A stretch of 64,000 bases of DNA from Sphingobium_A sp965228065. Its GTDB lineage: Bacteria; Pseudomonadota; Alphaproteobacteria; Sphingomonadales; Sphingomonadaceae. The translations under genes were made by a program, and so were the position numbers. The notes below the pieces were generated by a model. It did no database searches. It was not told the origin of the DNA and saw only the letters and a list, made by a program, of their open reading frames with translations. The DNA lies in assembly GCA_965228065.1 (NCBI GenBank), contig OZ245788.1:1984001-2048000 (forward strand). The letters are read 5' to 3'. This document shows positions 34,502-43,548 of the stretch, piece after piece. Numbering within the stretch: the stretch's first letter is position 1; each line of letters opens with the position of its first letter.

Positions 34502-36666
34502 GCGGCCCCGAGCGCATGGGCGCCACGCGCCGCGAGCTGCTGATCGGCGCGATCCTCACTGGCGGTGCGCTGGTTGTGGGCGGCATCCCTGGCATCGCCG
34601 GCGCCTCCGAGACCGATTTCGCGACGTTCGGCCCGTTCGTCCGCATCGCGCCCGACGACAGCGTCACCGTCATCGCCAAATTCTCCGAACTGGGGCAGGG
34701 TGCGCAGAGCGGCCTGGCCGCTCTGGTCGCCGAAGAACTCGATGCCGACTGGTCGAAGGTCTCGGTCGAAAGCGCCGCTGCCGACGTCAAGCTCTTCGCG
34801 CGCGCGGGTTTCGGCCTGCAGCTCACCGGCGGATCGGGCAGCATCACCGACAGTTGGGATCAATTGCGCAAGGCGGGCGCCGCGGCACGTGCGATGCTGG
34901 TTTCCGCAGCCGCCGCCGAGTGGAAGGTGCCTGTGGCCGAGATCACGGTCGAGAACGGCATCGTCAGCCATGTTGCGAGCGGCAAGAGCAGCGGCTTCGG
35001 CCGGCTGGTGGCTGCCGCGGCGAAAGTGACGCCGCCGGCCGACCCCAAGCTCAAGCCGGCAAGCGCTTACAAGCTGATCGGCACCGATCGGGTGACGCGG
35101 CTCGACGCGCGTGCAAAATCGACGGGCACGGCGCGCTTCACGCAGGACGTGCAGCTTCCCGACATGGTCTTTGCGGCCGTGGCGCATTCGCCGCGCTTCG
35201 GCGGGGTGGTGTCGTCGTTCGACGATGCGGCGGCGCGCAAGGTGCCGGGTGTGATCCAAGTCCTCAAAATTCCGAGCGGTGTCGCCGTGGTTGCGCGCGA
35301 CACGCATTCGGCGATGCTTGGTCGCGACGCGCTGACCGTCAAATGGGACGACAGCAAGGCCGAGAAACGGTCTTCCGCGGCGATCGCCGCCGAATATCGC
35401 GCGATCGCGCATGGCGAACAGCCCGCGACATGGGCGTCATTCGAAAAAACCGGTGACGCCGCCAAGGCGTTCGACGACAAGGCGCGTCTCGTCGATATCG
35501 ACATGGCGCTCCCCTTCCTGGCGCACGGCTCGATGGAGCCGATGAACTGCGTCGCGCAGGTCGGCCAGAAGGGCGCGACGCTCGCTTATGGCTGCCAGAG
35601 CCAGACGATGGATCAGATCGTTGTCGCGTCGCTGCTGGGCTGCGAACCGTCCGACGTGGCGATCGAGACCTTGCCGGCGGGCGGCAGCTTCGGCCGTCGT
35701 TCGGTGGCGGCGGCGGATTATCAGAAGGAAGCGGTCGAGATTGCGCGCCATATGGGCGGCAAGCCGGTCAAGCTGGTCTGGAGCCGCGAGGACGACACGA
35801 GCGGCGGTTATTATCGTCCGCTGACCCATCATCGCGCGCGCATCACGGTCGACAAGGACGGCTATCCGGCCGCGTGGGAACATCGCGTCGTCACTGCGTC
35901 GCTGATGCGCGGCACGCCGTTCGAGGCCGCGATCAAGGACGGTGTCGACAGCACCGGCGTGGAAGGCGTTCAGGGCTCGCCCTATCTGAAGGCGACGCCC
36001 GTGGTCGATGCCCAGACCTGTCATCCCGCGACGCTCGTCCCCGTGCTCTGGTTGCGCTCGGTGGGCGCCACGCACACGGCGATGATGATGGAGCATGCGA
36101 TCGATCAGCTCGCGCACCGCGCGGGCATCGACCCGGTCGCCTATCGCCGTGCGCTCTATGGCAAGGCCAAGGCGGAGTCGCATCTGGCGGTACTGAATCT
36201 TGCCGTCGAAAAGGCAGGTTGGGGCAAGCCGATCGAAAAGGGATGGGCGCGCGGTGTCGCCGTCCATGAATGTTTCGGATCGGTCGTCGCCAATGTCGCG
36301 GAGGTCGGTCTGGTCGGTGGCGAGCCGCGCGTGCGCCGTGTCGTCGTCGCGGTCGATTGCGGCATCGCGGTCGCGCCCGATCAGGTGCGCGCACAGATGG
36401 AGGGCGGTATCATGTACGGCCTGTCCTACACCCTGTTCGGTGACGTGAAGATGGAAGACGGCATCGTCCAGAACAAGAATTTCGACAGCTATCGCGTGCT
36501 CCGCATGGAGGAAGCGCCGGCGGTCGAGGTTCATATCCTGCCATCGACACGCAATCCCGCAGGCGCGGGCGAGCCCGGCACGCCGGTGATCGGCCCCGCT
36601 GTCGCCAATGCGCTGCTGACGCTGACCGGAAAGCCGACCACGACCCTGCCGATGGTGAAGACCTGA
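34498..36666 (+). CDS. Molybdopterin-binding subunit of aldehyde/isoquinoline oxidoreductase family, Tat-exported
   Basis: 722 residues. The N-terminus has a twin-arginine signal (Arg11-Arg12 in GATRRELLIGAIL followed by a hydrophobic core), so the holoenzyme should be periplasmic. Molybdenum-hydroxylase signatures include SELGQGAQSGLAALVAEEL, the repeated N-terminal domain of IorB-type proteins, GSMEPMNCVAQV, ETLPAGGSFGRRSV and the C-terminal NPAGAGEPGTPVIGPAVANAL containing the active-site Glu. There is no FAD subunit gene, consistent with IorAB-type enzymes that pass electrons to a cytochrome. Substrate (N-heterocycle or aldehyde) is not determined. Confidence 0.92.
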   Translation: MSGPERMGATRRELLIGAILTGGALVVGGIPGIAGASETDFATFGPFVRIAPDDSVTVIAKFSELGQGAQSGLAALVAEELDADWSKVSVESAAADVKLFARAGFGLQLTGGSGSITDSWDQLRKAGAAARAMLVSAAAAEWKVPVAEITVENGIVSHVASGKSSGFGRLVAAAAKVTPPADPKLKPASAYKLIGTDRVTRLDARAKSTGTARFTQDVQLPDMVFAAVAHSPRFGGVVSSFDDAAARKVPGVIQVLKIPSGVAVVARDTHSAMLGRDALTVKWDDSKAEKRSSAAIAAEYRAIAHGEQPATWASFEKTGDAAKAFDDKARLVDIDMALPFLAHGSMEPMNCVAQVGQKGATLAYGCQSQTMDQIVVASLLGCEPSDVAIETLPAGGSFGRRSVAAADYQKEAVEIARHMGGKPVKLVWSREDDTSGGYYRPLTHHRARITVDKDGYPAAWEHRVVTASLMRGTPFEAAIKDGVDSTGVEGVQGSPYLKATPVVDAQTCHPATLVPVLWLRSVGATHTAMMMEHAIDQLAHRAGIDPVAYRRALYGKAKAESHLAVLNLAVEKAGWGKPIEKGWARGVAVHECFGSVVANVAEVGLVGGEPRVRRVVVAVDCGIAVAPDQVRAQMEGGIMYGLSYTLFGDVKMEDGIVQNKNFDSYRVLRMEEAPAVEVHILPSTRNPAGAGEPGTPVIGPAVANALLTLTGKPTTTLPMVKT

Positions 36667-36758
36667 TCGGCGTTTTTTTGCCGCTAAGGATAATGTCTGC
36701 CGAGCACTCTTTCGGTGCGACCTTGAACGCCTGAATGTCGATGCGATGAGCCATCGCG

Positions 36759-36786
36759 TTGACATATCCAATGGGGCCAATATGGT
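36759..36786 (+). promoter_or_regulatory. Sigma-70-like promoter TTGACA-N16-TATGGT
   Basis: Consensus -35 hexamer and a fair -10 at 16-bp spacing, about 50 bp upstream of the GTG start of the CocE-type hydrolase and 93 bp after the molybdenum hydroxylase gene. Confidence 0.5.
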
Positions 36787-36836
36787 CCTGATCAGGATAA
36801 ATCGTTCATATAAGATCGAACCGAAAGAGGGCTATC

Positions 36837-38615
36837 GTGAGCACGTTACGGATGTTTGGAACGGCGCTTGCGCTGGCGTTATCGCTGCCGGCCGTGGCGC
36901 AGACGGCGTCCGCGCTTCCCGATGCCGCGAAGATCGAGATGCAATGGGGCGTGAAGATCCCGCTGCGTGACGGCGTCGCGCTCAATGCAACCGTCTACCT
37001 GCCAAAGGGGCAGGCGGCGCCGGCGCCCTGCATTGTGACGATGACGCCCTATATCTCTCAGAGCTATCATGATCGCGGCGTCTATTTTGCGGCGCACGGC
37101 CTGCCGTTCCTGACCGTCGACGTCCGCGGACGCGGCAATTCCGACGGCGAGTTCCGCCCGCTCATCCAGGAGGCGAAGGACGGTTACGACGTCGTCGAAT
37201 GGATGGCGAAACAATCCTGGTGCAATGGCAAGGTCTCGATGTGGGGCGGCTCCTATGCCGGCTACAACCAATGGGCGACGGTCAAGGAAACCCCGCCGCA
37301 CCTCGCGACGATCGTGCCCGTCGCTTCCGCTTATCCGGGCGTCGATTTCCCGACGCGCAACAATATCGCCGCGCCCTATCTGATGCAGTGGCTCACCTTC
37401 ACCTCGGGCAAGACCTCGCAGGCGAACATATTCGGTGATCCCAATCTCTGGTCTTCGCTGTGGCGCGCGCGGTTTGAGAAGGGGGAGGCGTTCAGCACCC
37501 TGCCGCAGATTTTCGGCGGCGAGCAGAAGACGCTGCGCGAATGGATTTCGCATCCGCAGGTGGATGCCTGGTATGACAGCTATGTGCCGACCGCCGATCA
37601 GTTCCGCGCGCTCGACCTGCCGATCCTGACGATCACCGGCAGCTACGACGCGGACCAGCCCGGCGCCTTCGCCTATTATAAGGAACATATGCGCCTTGCC
37701 GCGCCGGAGCGCCGCGCGAAACATTATCTGATCGTCGGCCCTTGGGATCATGCCGGCACGCGCACGCCGCAGCCAGAAGTTGGCGGCGTCAAGTTCGGCC
37801 CGGCCAGCATGCTCGACCTGCCGAAGCTCCATCTCGACTGGTACGCCTGGACGATGGCGGGCGGCCCGAAGCCGGACTTCCTGAAGAAGCGCGTCGCCTA
37901 TTATGTCATGGGCGCGGAGAAATGGCGCTACGCGGATACGCTGGAGGCGGTCACCGCCGAAGAGCGCCCCTATTATCTGGATTCCATGCGGAACGCGACG
38001 CAGGTCGTGGCGTCAGGCGGGCTCTCCACGGCGGGAGCGGCGAAGGGTGCGCCCGACAGCTATGTCTATGATCCGCGCGACGTGTCCGGCGCGGCGCTCG
38101 AAGCAAGCGTCGATCCCTCGTCTCTCACCGACCAGCAGCTCGTGCTGGCGGGCGAGGGCAAGCAGTTCGTCTATCACACGCCCGTCTTCGACAAACCGAC
38201 CGAGCTGTCGGGTTTCTTCCGGTTGGCGGCGTGGATCGCGATAGACCAGCCCGACACCGATTTCCAAGCGTCGGTCTACGAAATCAACGCGAAGGGCGAG
38301 AGCATCCTGCTGACCACCGACGTGATGCGCGCGCGCCACCGCGAGGGCCTGCGCGCGTCGAAGCTGGTCACGACGAAGGACGCGCTGCGCTACGATTTCA
38401 ACAGCTTCACCTTCGTGTCGCGACAGGTGGCCAAGGGCAGCCGCCTGCGGCTTGTCGTCGGTCCGATGAATTCGATCTACACGCAGAAGAACTATAATTC
38501 GGGCGGAGTGGTGTCCGACGAGACGATGAAGGATGCCCGTCCGGTCACGGTGAAGCTGCTCCACGACAAGGCGCATCCGAGTGCGCTTTATCTGCCGATT
38601 GGTCAGCCGGAATAA
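36837..38615 (+). CDS. Secreted CocE/NonD family hydrolase (X-Pro dipeptidyl-peptidase S15-like)
   Basis: 592 residues from a GTG start with AAAGAGGG six bases upstream, giving a signal peptide (MSTLRMFGTALALALSLPAVAQ). Alpha/beta hydrolase signatures are IPLRDGVALNATVYLPKG and VDVRGRGNSDGEF, the nucleophile Ser in MWGGSYAGYNQW, and a late DH pair in VGPWDHAGTRTP. The C-terminal third is the jelly-roll galactose-binding-like domain of this family (PTELSGFFRLAAWIAID...). Known relatives hydrolyse esters, amides, beta-lactams and Pro-containing peptides. The neighbours hint at a catabolic role. Confidence 0.9.
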   Translation: MSTLRMFGTALALALSLPAVAQTASALPDAAKIEMQWGVKIPLRDGVALNATVYLPKGQAAPAPCIVTMTPYISQSYHDRGVYFAAHGLPFLTVDVRGRGNSDGEFRPLIQEAKDGYDVVEWMAKQSWCNGKVSMWGGSYAGYNQWATVKETPPHLATIVPVASAYPGVDFPTRNNIAAPYLMQWLTFTSGKTSQANIFGDPNLWSSLWRARFEKGEAFSTLPQIFGGEQKTLREWISHPQVDAWYDSYVPTADQFRALDLPILTITGSYDADQPGAFAYYKEHMRLAAPERRAKHYLIVGPWDHAGTRTPQPEVGGVKFGPASMLDLPKLHLDWYAWTMAGGPKPDFLKKRVAYYVMGAEKWRYADTLEAVTAEERPYYLDSMRNATQVVASGGLSTAGAAKGAPDSYVYDPRDVSGAALEASVDPSSLTDQQLVLAGEGKQFVYHTPVFDKPTELSGFFRLAAWIAIDQPDTDFQASVYEINAKGESILLTTDVMRARHREGLRASKLVTTKDALRYDFNSFTFVSRQVAKGSRLRLVVGPMNSIYTQKNYNSGGVVSDETMKDARPVTVKLLHDKAHPSALYLPIGQPE

Positions 38616-38621
38616 GCGCTA

Positions 38622-39149
38622 TTACGAAGGCCAGCCACGTTTCGCGGCGTTGCGGAGATAGGCCTTCACGATGAGTATGTGGAAGGGCTGGATCACGGCC
38701 AGATAGAGGCGGCCGAGGCGATTGTGGCAGCGCACGACCGTGGTCGCGATCACGAGGTCGGGTGCGCCGTCCGTGCCGCTGCGGATCAAGACCGATGTCC
38801 GGAAATCGAGATGCCGGTCATTCTCGCCGACGATCAGTTCGCGTGGCGATCGCGAAATCACCGGGAAAAAGTCGATCCGGTCGCGGCCGGGGGACGATGT
38901 CACCGCCCGGATCTGCTTCGCGGTCTTGACGCCGAACGCGCCCATCACCGCGTCGCGGATCTTCATGAGTGCGCGTGCCCAGGGTGCTGGATGGGCCAGG
39001 ATCGCCTTTGCCAGAAGCGCAATGTCGCGCGTCGCTGTCTTTGGCAGGGCGATGGCATAGGCGTCGGCCAGGTCCGCGCCGGCATAGCCCGAGGCAAGCT
39101 CGCTTTCGGGCGGCGGCGGAAGCGCATGAGGCGTGGTGGACGATGCCAT
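38622..39149 (-). CDS. DUF2867 domain-containing protein
   Basis: 175 residues, no signal peptide or convincing membrane helix. The pattern of the C-terminal half (ENDRHLDFRTSVLIR, DLVIATTVVRCHNRLGRLYLAVIQPFHILIVKAYLRNA) fits the DUF2867 family, small proteins of unknown function sometimes fused to or encoded near NAD-binding epimerases. It is convergent with the CocE gene (6 bp between stops) and divergent from the DNA-repair gene. Confidence 0.8.
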   Translation of the reverse strand: MASSTTPHALPPPPESELASGYAGADLADAYAIALPKTATRDIALLAKAILAHPAPWARALMKIRDAVMGAFGVKTAKQIRAVTSSPGRDRIDFFPVISRSPRELIVGENDRHLDFRTSVLIRSGTDGAPDLVIATTVVRCHNRLGRLYLAVIQPFHILIVKAYLRNAAKRGWPS

Positions 39150-39218
39150 GCCGCCCTATAGACCCGATTGAAGCCAGTCGTGAGCGGCAATCGTGCGAGC
39201 AGGAGAGTTTGAGAAACA

Positions 39219-40334
39219 ATGACGAGCGATCCGGCAACGCCCGCACTTCTCAAGGATATATTGGGCCGGCAGGCGCTGCGGACGATCGCCGATGCCGGCA
39301 AAGGCGCATCGCCGCGCTTCGACAGCGGCGCGTTTCTGGCTGCGGCGTCGGACGGACTCGACGCGCTCTCGATCATGGAGCGGGTGCGCCATATCGCCGA
39401 CGCGCTGAAGATCGCGCTGCCCGACGATTATGCGGCCGCGCTCGCGATCGTGCGCGCCATGGCGCGCGGGCTGACCCATGGTTTCCAGGCAGTCGCGGTG
39501 ACCGAGTTCGTCGCGCGGCACGGCCTTGGTGATTTCGACCGGTCGATCGACGCACTGGCCGATCTCACTCGCTTCGGCACCGCCGAATTCGCCATCCGCC
39601 CTTTCCTGGCACAGGACGCCGAAAGGACACTGGCGGTCATGATGCGGTGGAGCGGCGACGAGAATGAGCATGTCCGCCGCCTGGCGAGCGAAGGCAGCCG
39701 TCCGCGACTGCCCTGGGCTGCGCGCGTGCCGGCGATCAAGGCCGATCCTACTCTCGCGGCGCCGATCCTCGAGGCGCTGAAGACCGATCCAAGCCTCTAT
39801 GTCCGCAAATCGGTCGCCAACCATCTGAACGACATCGCCAAGGACCGGCCGGACTGGCTGCTCGATCGGCTGGGCAGCTGGTCGAAGGAAGATACCCATA
39901 CCGTCTGGATCGTCCGCCATGCGCTGCGCACGCTGATCAAGCAGGGCGAACCGCGCGCGCTGGCGCTGATCGGGGTCGGGCACGGCGCGGCGGTGGAGAT
40001 GCAGAGCTTCGCGGTGACGCCCGAGACCGTCCGCCTTGGCGACACGATCGCGATCGCTGCCGATCTGCGCTCGACGTCGCACGAGGGACAGCGGCTGGTG
40101 GTCGATTATCGCATCCATTACGCGCGCGCCGGCGGTAAGAGCGCGGCCAAGGTCTTCAAGCTCAGGACCTTCGAACTTGCCGCGGGCGAGGCCGTGCCGC
40201 TCGCCATCCGGCAGCAGATCAAGGATTTCAGCACGCGCCGTCATCATCGGGGAACCCATGATGTCGAGCTGATCGTCAATGGGCAGACGGTGGCGCGCGC
40301 CGCCTTCGACCTGCTGGACGATGCCGCGGGTTGA
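39219..40334 (+). CDS. DNA alkylation repair protein, AlkC-like with C-terminal Ig-like domain
   Basis: 371 residues. Residues about 1-260 are HEAT-like helices of the AlkC/AlkD glycosylase superfamily (SIMERVRHIADALKIALPDDYAAAL, MMRWSGDENEHVRRLASEGSRPRLPWAARVPA, DPSLYVRKSVANHLNDIAKDRPDWLLD). ASEGSRPRLPWA and KSVANHLNDIAKDRP are the best marks of AlkC, which removes 3-methyladenine without base flipping. Residues about 265-370 are beta-rich (VTPETVRLGDTIAIAADLRST..., YRIHYARA) and correspond to the Ig-like domain of a subset of AlkC proteins. The next small gene starts 7 bp after the stop. Confidence 0.87.
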   Translation: MTSDPATPALLKDILGRQALRTIADAGKGASPRFDSGAFLAAASDGLDALSIMERVRHIADALKIALPDDYAAALAIVRAMARGLTHGFQAVAVTEFVARHGLGDFDRSIDALADLTRFGTAEFAIRPFLAQDAERTLAVMMRWSGDENEHVRRLASEGSRPRLPWAARVPAIKADPTLAAPILEALKTDPSLYVRKSVANHLNDIAKDRPDWLLDRLGSWSKEDTHTVWIVRHALRTLIKQGEPRALALIGVGHGAAVEMQSFAVTPETVRLGDTIAIAADLRSTSHEGQRLVVDYRIHYARAGGKSAAKVFKLRTFELAAGEAVPLAIRQQIKDFSTRRHHRGTHDVELIVNGQTVARAAFDLLDDAAG

Positions 40335-40341
40335 GGCGGCA

Positions 40342-40602
40342 ATGGCGAAGAAGAAATATTATCTGACGGCAACGCTGCCCGACGGGTACGTCAAGACGAT
40401 CGGCCCGACCGCGACCGAGTTCACCCATTATTGGCGGATCGTCGCGCATCTCGGCAACGGCAGAACTGAAGTCTTCTGGGGCCACACCAAGACGCTGGCC
40501 GAAGCGAAGAAGAAGCGTCGCGCGGCTGTGGAGGCAGTCGGCAATCGCGGCTGGGAACGCCATGAATTCGACATCGTCGAACTGGTCAGAACCGCCGGAT
40601 AG
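40342..40602 (+). CDS. Small hypothetical protein, possibly co-transcribed with the DNA-repair gene
   Basis: 86 residues from the ATG at 40342 with GAGGC just upstream; the frame opens at 40279 inside the repair gene. A basic N-terminus (MAKKKYYL) is followed by YVKTIGPTATEFTHYWRIVAH, then a Lys/Arg-rich helix (TLAEAKKKRRAAVEAVGNRG). No Cys, no signal and no recognised domain. Small and basic, so nucleic acid contact is possible but unproven. Confidence 0.65.
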   Translation: MAKKKYYLTATLPDGYVKTIGPTATEFTHYWRIVAHLGNGRTEVFWGHTKTLAEAKKKRRAAVEAVGNRGWERHEFDIVELVRTAG

Positions 40603-40635
40603 TCTTCACGCTCCTCAGCAAGGTGGGCATGGACC

Positions 40636-41340
40636 TCAGTTCATCCCCCATCCGCGGCGTTCGCTGAGAGTCGCAATGCCCGCGCGAAAGGCCAGCCGGA
40701 GCACGTCCGAAAGCGTTCGCGCCTGAAGCCGCTGCATCATCTTGCTGCGACTCATCTCGACCGTGCGGGTGTTCAGGCCGAGCATGGCAGCGATCTGCTT
40801 GCTGGAGAGTCCTTCGACGACGCCGCTCAAGATATCCTGTTCGCGCGGCGACAAGACACGCAATGCGTCCTGCGCGTTGGCCGCGATACCGGCGGTGATG
40901 AAGTGGCAACGCAGCTTCTCGAAGATCGGATCGAGGACGGCCGGTAGGAATGCGCGATCCATCGCGTGCTCGATCACGTCGCTGGCGCCGAGTTTCATCG
41001 CCAATACCGCGCTCGCAACATCCCCGGGCAGGATCGAGACGACCACGGGAAAATCGGCAAGCCGGCCGTCGAGCGCTCTGATCAGCGTGGCAAAGCCGGC
41101 TTCGGGACAGAGCGTGCCGACCAGCACGCAGCCGGGTGGGATTGCGGAAAGATCATCGAGCAGATCCTGAGACGCCAGATAGGGACGCGGCTCGAAACCA
41201 TGGCCCCGAAGCCAGGTCACGGTCTCGCGGCGTGTCATGCGATCCTCATCGAGCACATAGACGGGCCGTGGGGAAGCATGCGGGGCGGTCCAGGCGGGCG
41301 AGGCTTGTCCAACGACGGGGTCGATCGAGGATTGGTGCAT
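40636..41340 (-). CDS. LuxR/FixJ-type regulator with degenerate receiver domain
   Basis: 234 residues from the ATG at 41340, chosen for the GGAG eight bases upstream; an ATG at 41367 lacks a ribosome-binding site. The C-terminal HTH is a standard LuxR domain (about 163-215: LSPREQDILSGVVEGLSSKQIAAMLGLNTRTVE). The N-terminal domain aligns with FixJ receivers (VYVLDEDRMTRRETVTWLRGHGF), but the phosphoacceptor Asp position is Thr76 (VLVGTLCPE where FixJ has VLVTDLRMPD) and the conserved Lys position holds His125 (VIEHAMD where FixJ has FIEKPFE). It therefore probably does not respond to ordinary phosphorylation. It faces a long AT-rich spacer shared with the secretion operon at 41823, which it may control. 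Confidence 0.85.
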   Translation of the reverse strand: MHQSSIDPVVGQASPAWTAPHASPRPVYVLDEDRMTRRETVTWLRGHGFEPRPYLASQDLLDDLSAIPPGCVLVGTLCPEAGFATLIRALDGRLADFPVVVSILPGDVASAVLAMKLGASDVIEHAMDRAFLPAVLDPIFEKLRCHFITAGIAANAQDALRVLSPREQDILSGVVEGLSSKQIAAMLGLNTRTVEMSRSKMMQRLQARTLSDVLRLAFRAGIATLSERRGWGMN

Positions 41341-41822
41341 CACATGCTCCGCCGCAATAAATATCAAATCATTTTCAAGTTAAATTCCTCAGGAGGAAAA
41401 TAGATCCATCAGAATCTAAAAATAAATATACACATCTCGAAATTATTTGATCCGTATTGGATATAACCATGTCATGTCTGAAAATTTAAGAATGCTACCT
41501 CAAAATATTTCTTGAGCGTGAAGGTGGTGACAGCGACGAATTGAACTGAGAGATCCCTCGATTACCTTCAAAGCGGACAAAGTTTTTCGCGGGCGGCGCG
41601 TGGTTCGTAGCGATCGCACTTGACCCTTAACACTGTCTAGCGGGGTGGCGTGCCAGACGTGCATTCGCGTCGAGCGGCCTCTCCAGGGAATTCGCTTCGA
41701 CGCCAGGCCAGTCTGATCGGGCACCACTCCCCGGACCGATCATCGAACGTCTGGCTACCTGTTCGCCCTCACCATTGCTTGGGGTCGTTGCGGTTCTGTG
41801 CACGGCAATGCCCGAGGTGATT
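41341..41822. other. 482-bp intergenic region, strongly AT-rich in its first half
   Basis: This lies between the divergent LuxR-type regulator and the two-partner secretion genes. From about 41350 to 41515 the base composition is far more AT-rich than anywhere else in the window, with tracts such as TCTAAAAATAAATATACA. A 14-bp palindrome TTCCTCAGGAGGAA is at 41385-41398. No coding frame convinces; short frames at 41500-41900 lack ribosome-binding sites. It is probably a regulatory region for both flanking genes. Confidence 0.6.
41385..41398. promoter_or_regulatory. Palindrome TTCCTC-AG-GAGGAA upstream of the LuxR-type regulator
   Basis: Six-bp inverted repeat with a 2-bp centre, 45 bp upstream of the regulator start. 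Candidate autoregulatory operator; it is short, so chance is not excluded. Confidence 0.3.
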
Positions 41823-43493
41823 ATGTTGAGATCGACTCTGATCGTGATGGCGCTGGTTTCGACCAGCCAATATGCATTTGCCCAGCAGCCTCCGCCCGTT
41901 GCGGGCAATCAACTGCAGCAGATCCCGCCGCCGCCCATGCCCGAACGCGCGGCACCCGACCTCGCGATCGAGCCGCCGCCGCCATCCGCCGAGCCGATCC
42001 CCGCGGGCCAGAGCATTCAGGTCAGCGCCGTGCGCGTGACCGGGAACACCCTTTTCACCGAAACCGAACTCGTCGCGGTCGCCAATGTGACGCCAGGCAG
42101 CAGCCTGACACTCGCCGAGCTTCAGGCCGCCGCCGCCAGGATCTCCGGCTTTTACAACAAGCGCGGCTATTTCCTGGCCCAGGCCTATCTGCCCGCGCAG
42201 GACATTCAGGGCGGGGCGGTGACCATCGCAGTGGTCGAAGGCCGTTATGGCAAGGTCGAGATCCGCAACCAGTCCCGGCTTTCGAGCGAGCGGGCGGAGC
42301 GTGTTCTCGACGGCCTCGAGAGTGGCGGGCCGGTGACGAGCCAGCCGCTCGAACGGCGCCTGCTGCTGCTTTCCGACATTCCCGGCGTGCGCGTGAAATC
42401 GACGCTTGCCCCCGGCGGCGTGGTCGGCACCTCAGACCTGATCGTCGATATCGCGCCCGGACCCGCCGTCAGCGGCAGCGTGGAAGCCGACAATGCGGGC
42501 AACCGTTATACCGGCACCTACCGGCTGGGCGGCACGCTCTATGTCAACAATCCCAGCGGGGCCGGCGATCAGCTCAGCGTGCGCCTGCTCGGATCGGATG
42601 GCGGTCTCGCTTATGGCCGGGTCGCCTATCAACTGCCGATCGGCAATGCGACGGTCGGCGTCGCCTATACCCATCTGCGCTACGAACTCGGCCGCGAGTT
42701 CAAGGCGCTCGACGGAGAGGGCACGGCCGATATCGCCAGCATCTTCGCCAGCTATCCTTTGGTGCGGTCGCGCGACGCGAACCTCTATGCTCTGGTCGGC
42801 TTCGACGCGAAATGGCTGAAGGACCGGATCAACCTGGTCTCGAGCGAATCCGACCGGCGCGTCCGCGTGGGGTCGCTGGGGCTGAACGGGGACTCGCGCG
42901 ATCATTTCGGCGGCGGCGGCTCAAATCTCTATTCGGCGAGCGTCTCCACCGGAACGCTCGATATCCGCAACCCGATCGAGCGCGCCGCCGACGCGCTGAC
43001 CGCGCGCAGCGACGGCCATTTCTCCAAGCTCCAGCTCAGCGTGGCGCGTATCCAGTCGCTGAGTGGGCCCTTGTCGCTCTATGCATCGGTGCGCGGGCAG
43101 CTCGCTTTCGACAATCTCGACAGCTCGGAAAAGATGGAGCTGGGCGGCGCTTATGGCGTGCGCGCCTATCCCGAGGGCGAGGCCTATGGCGACACCGGCT
43201 ATATCGCGACACTCGAAGCGCGGCTGATGCTCGATCAATGGCTCGGCACCTTTCCCGGGCGGATCCAGTTGATCGGCTTCGTCGATGCCGGCGAAGTAAA
43301 ATACGCACAGGACCCCTGGTTCGCGGGATCGAACCGCGCGCACCGTAGCGGCATCGGCGGTGGGTTGACCTGGTTCGCTCCCGGCAATCTGATCCTGAAG
43401 GGAAGCTATGCCGCCAAGCTCGGCAACGCAGCGGCGACTTCGGCGCCTGACAAGGGTGGCCGCGCCTGGTTCCAGATTGTGAAACTCTTCTGA
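41823..43493 (+). CDS. Two-partner secretion outer-membrane transporter (TpsB, ShlB/FhaC/HecB family)
   Basis: 556 residues from the ATG at 41823, with GAGGTGA upstream and a signal peptide (MLRSTLIVMALVSTSQYAFAQ). A Pro-rich stretch (residues about 22-60) precedes two POTRA domains (IQVSAVRVTGNTLFTETELVAV; VEGRYGKVEIRNQSRLSSERAERVL) and a 16-strand-type barrel with YGVRAYPEGEAYGDTGY, the counterpart of the FhaC VRGY tip motif, ending in aromatic Phe (FQIVKLF). It exports the TpsA protein encoded 55 bp downstream. Upstream frame back to 41775 adds no signal sequence. Confidence 0.94.
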   Translation: MLRSTLIVMALVSTSQYAFAQQPPPVAGNQLQQIPPPPMPERAAPDLAIEPPPPSAEPIPAGQSIQVSAVRVTGNTLFTETELVAVANVTPGSSLTLAELQAAAARISGFYNKRGYFLAQAYLPAQDIQGGAVTIAVVEGRYGKVEIRNQSRLSSERAERVLDGLESGGPVTSQPLERRLLLLSDIPGVRVKSTLAPGGVVGTSDLIVDIAPGPAVSGSVEADNAGNRYTGTYRLGGTLYVNNPSGAGDQLSVRLLGSDGGLAYGRVAYQLPIGNATVGVAYTHLRYELGREFKALDGEGTADIASIFASYPLVRSRDANLYALVGFDAKWLKDRINLVSSESDRRVRVGSLGLNGDSRDHFGGGGSNLYSASVSTGTLDIRNPIERAADALTARSDGHFSKLQLSVARIQSLSGPLSLYASVRGQLAFDNLDSSEKMELGGAYGVRAYPEGEAYGDTGYIATLEARLMLDQWLGTFPGRIQLIGFVDAGEVKYAQDPWFAGSNRAHRSGIGGGLTWFAPGNLILKGSYAAKLGNAAATSAPDKGGRAWFQIVKLF

Positions 43494-43548
43494 TGGCGCG
43501 CCCCGACAGAGCGGCCGGCGCATCCCAATTCCACAAAGGATCATCCTC

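Noticed and set aside
36670..36684. CGGC-GTTTTTTT-GCCG as a terminator after the molybdenum hydroxylase gene
   Set aside because: The T-run is in the loop, not after the stem, and the stem has only four pairs.
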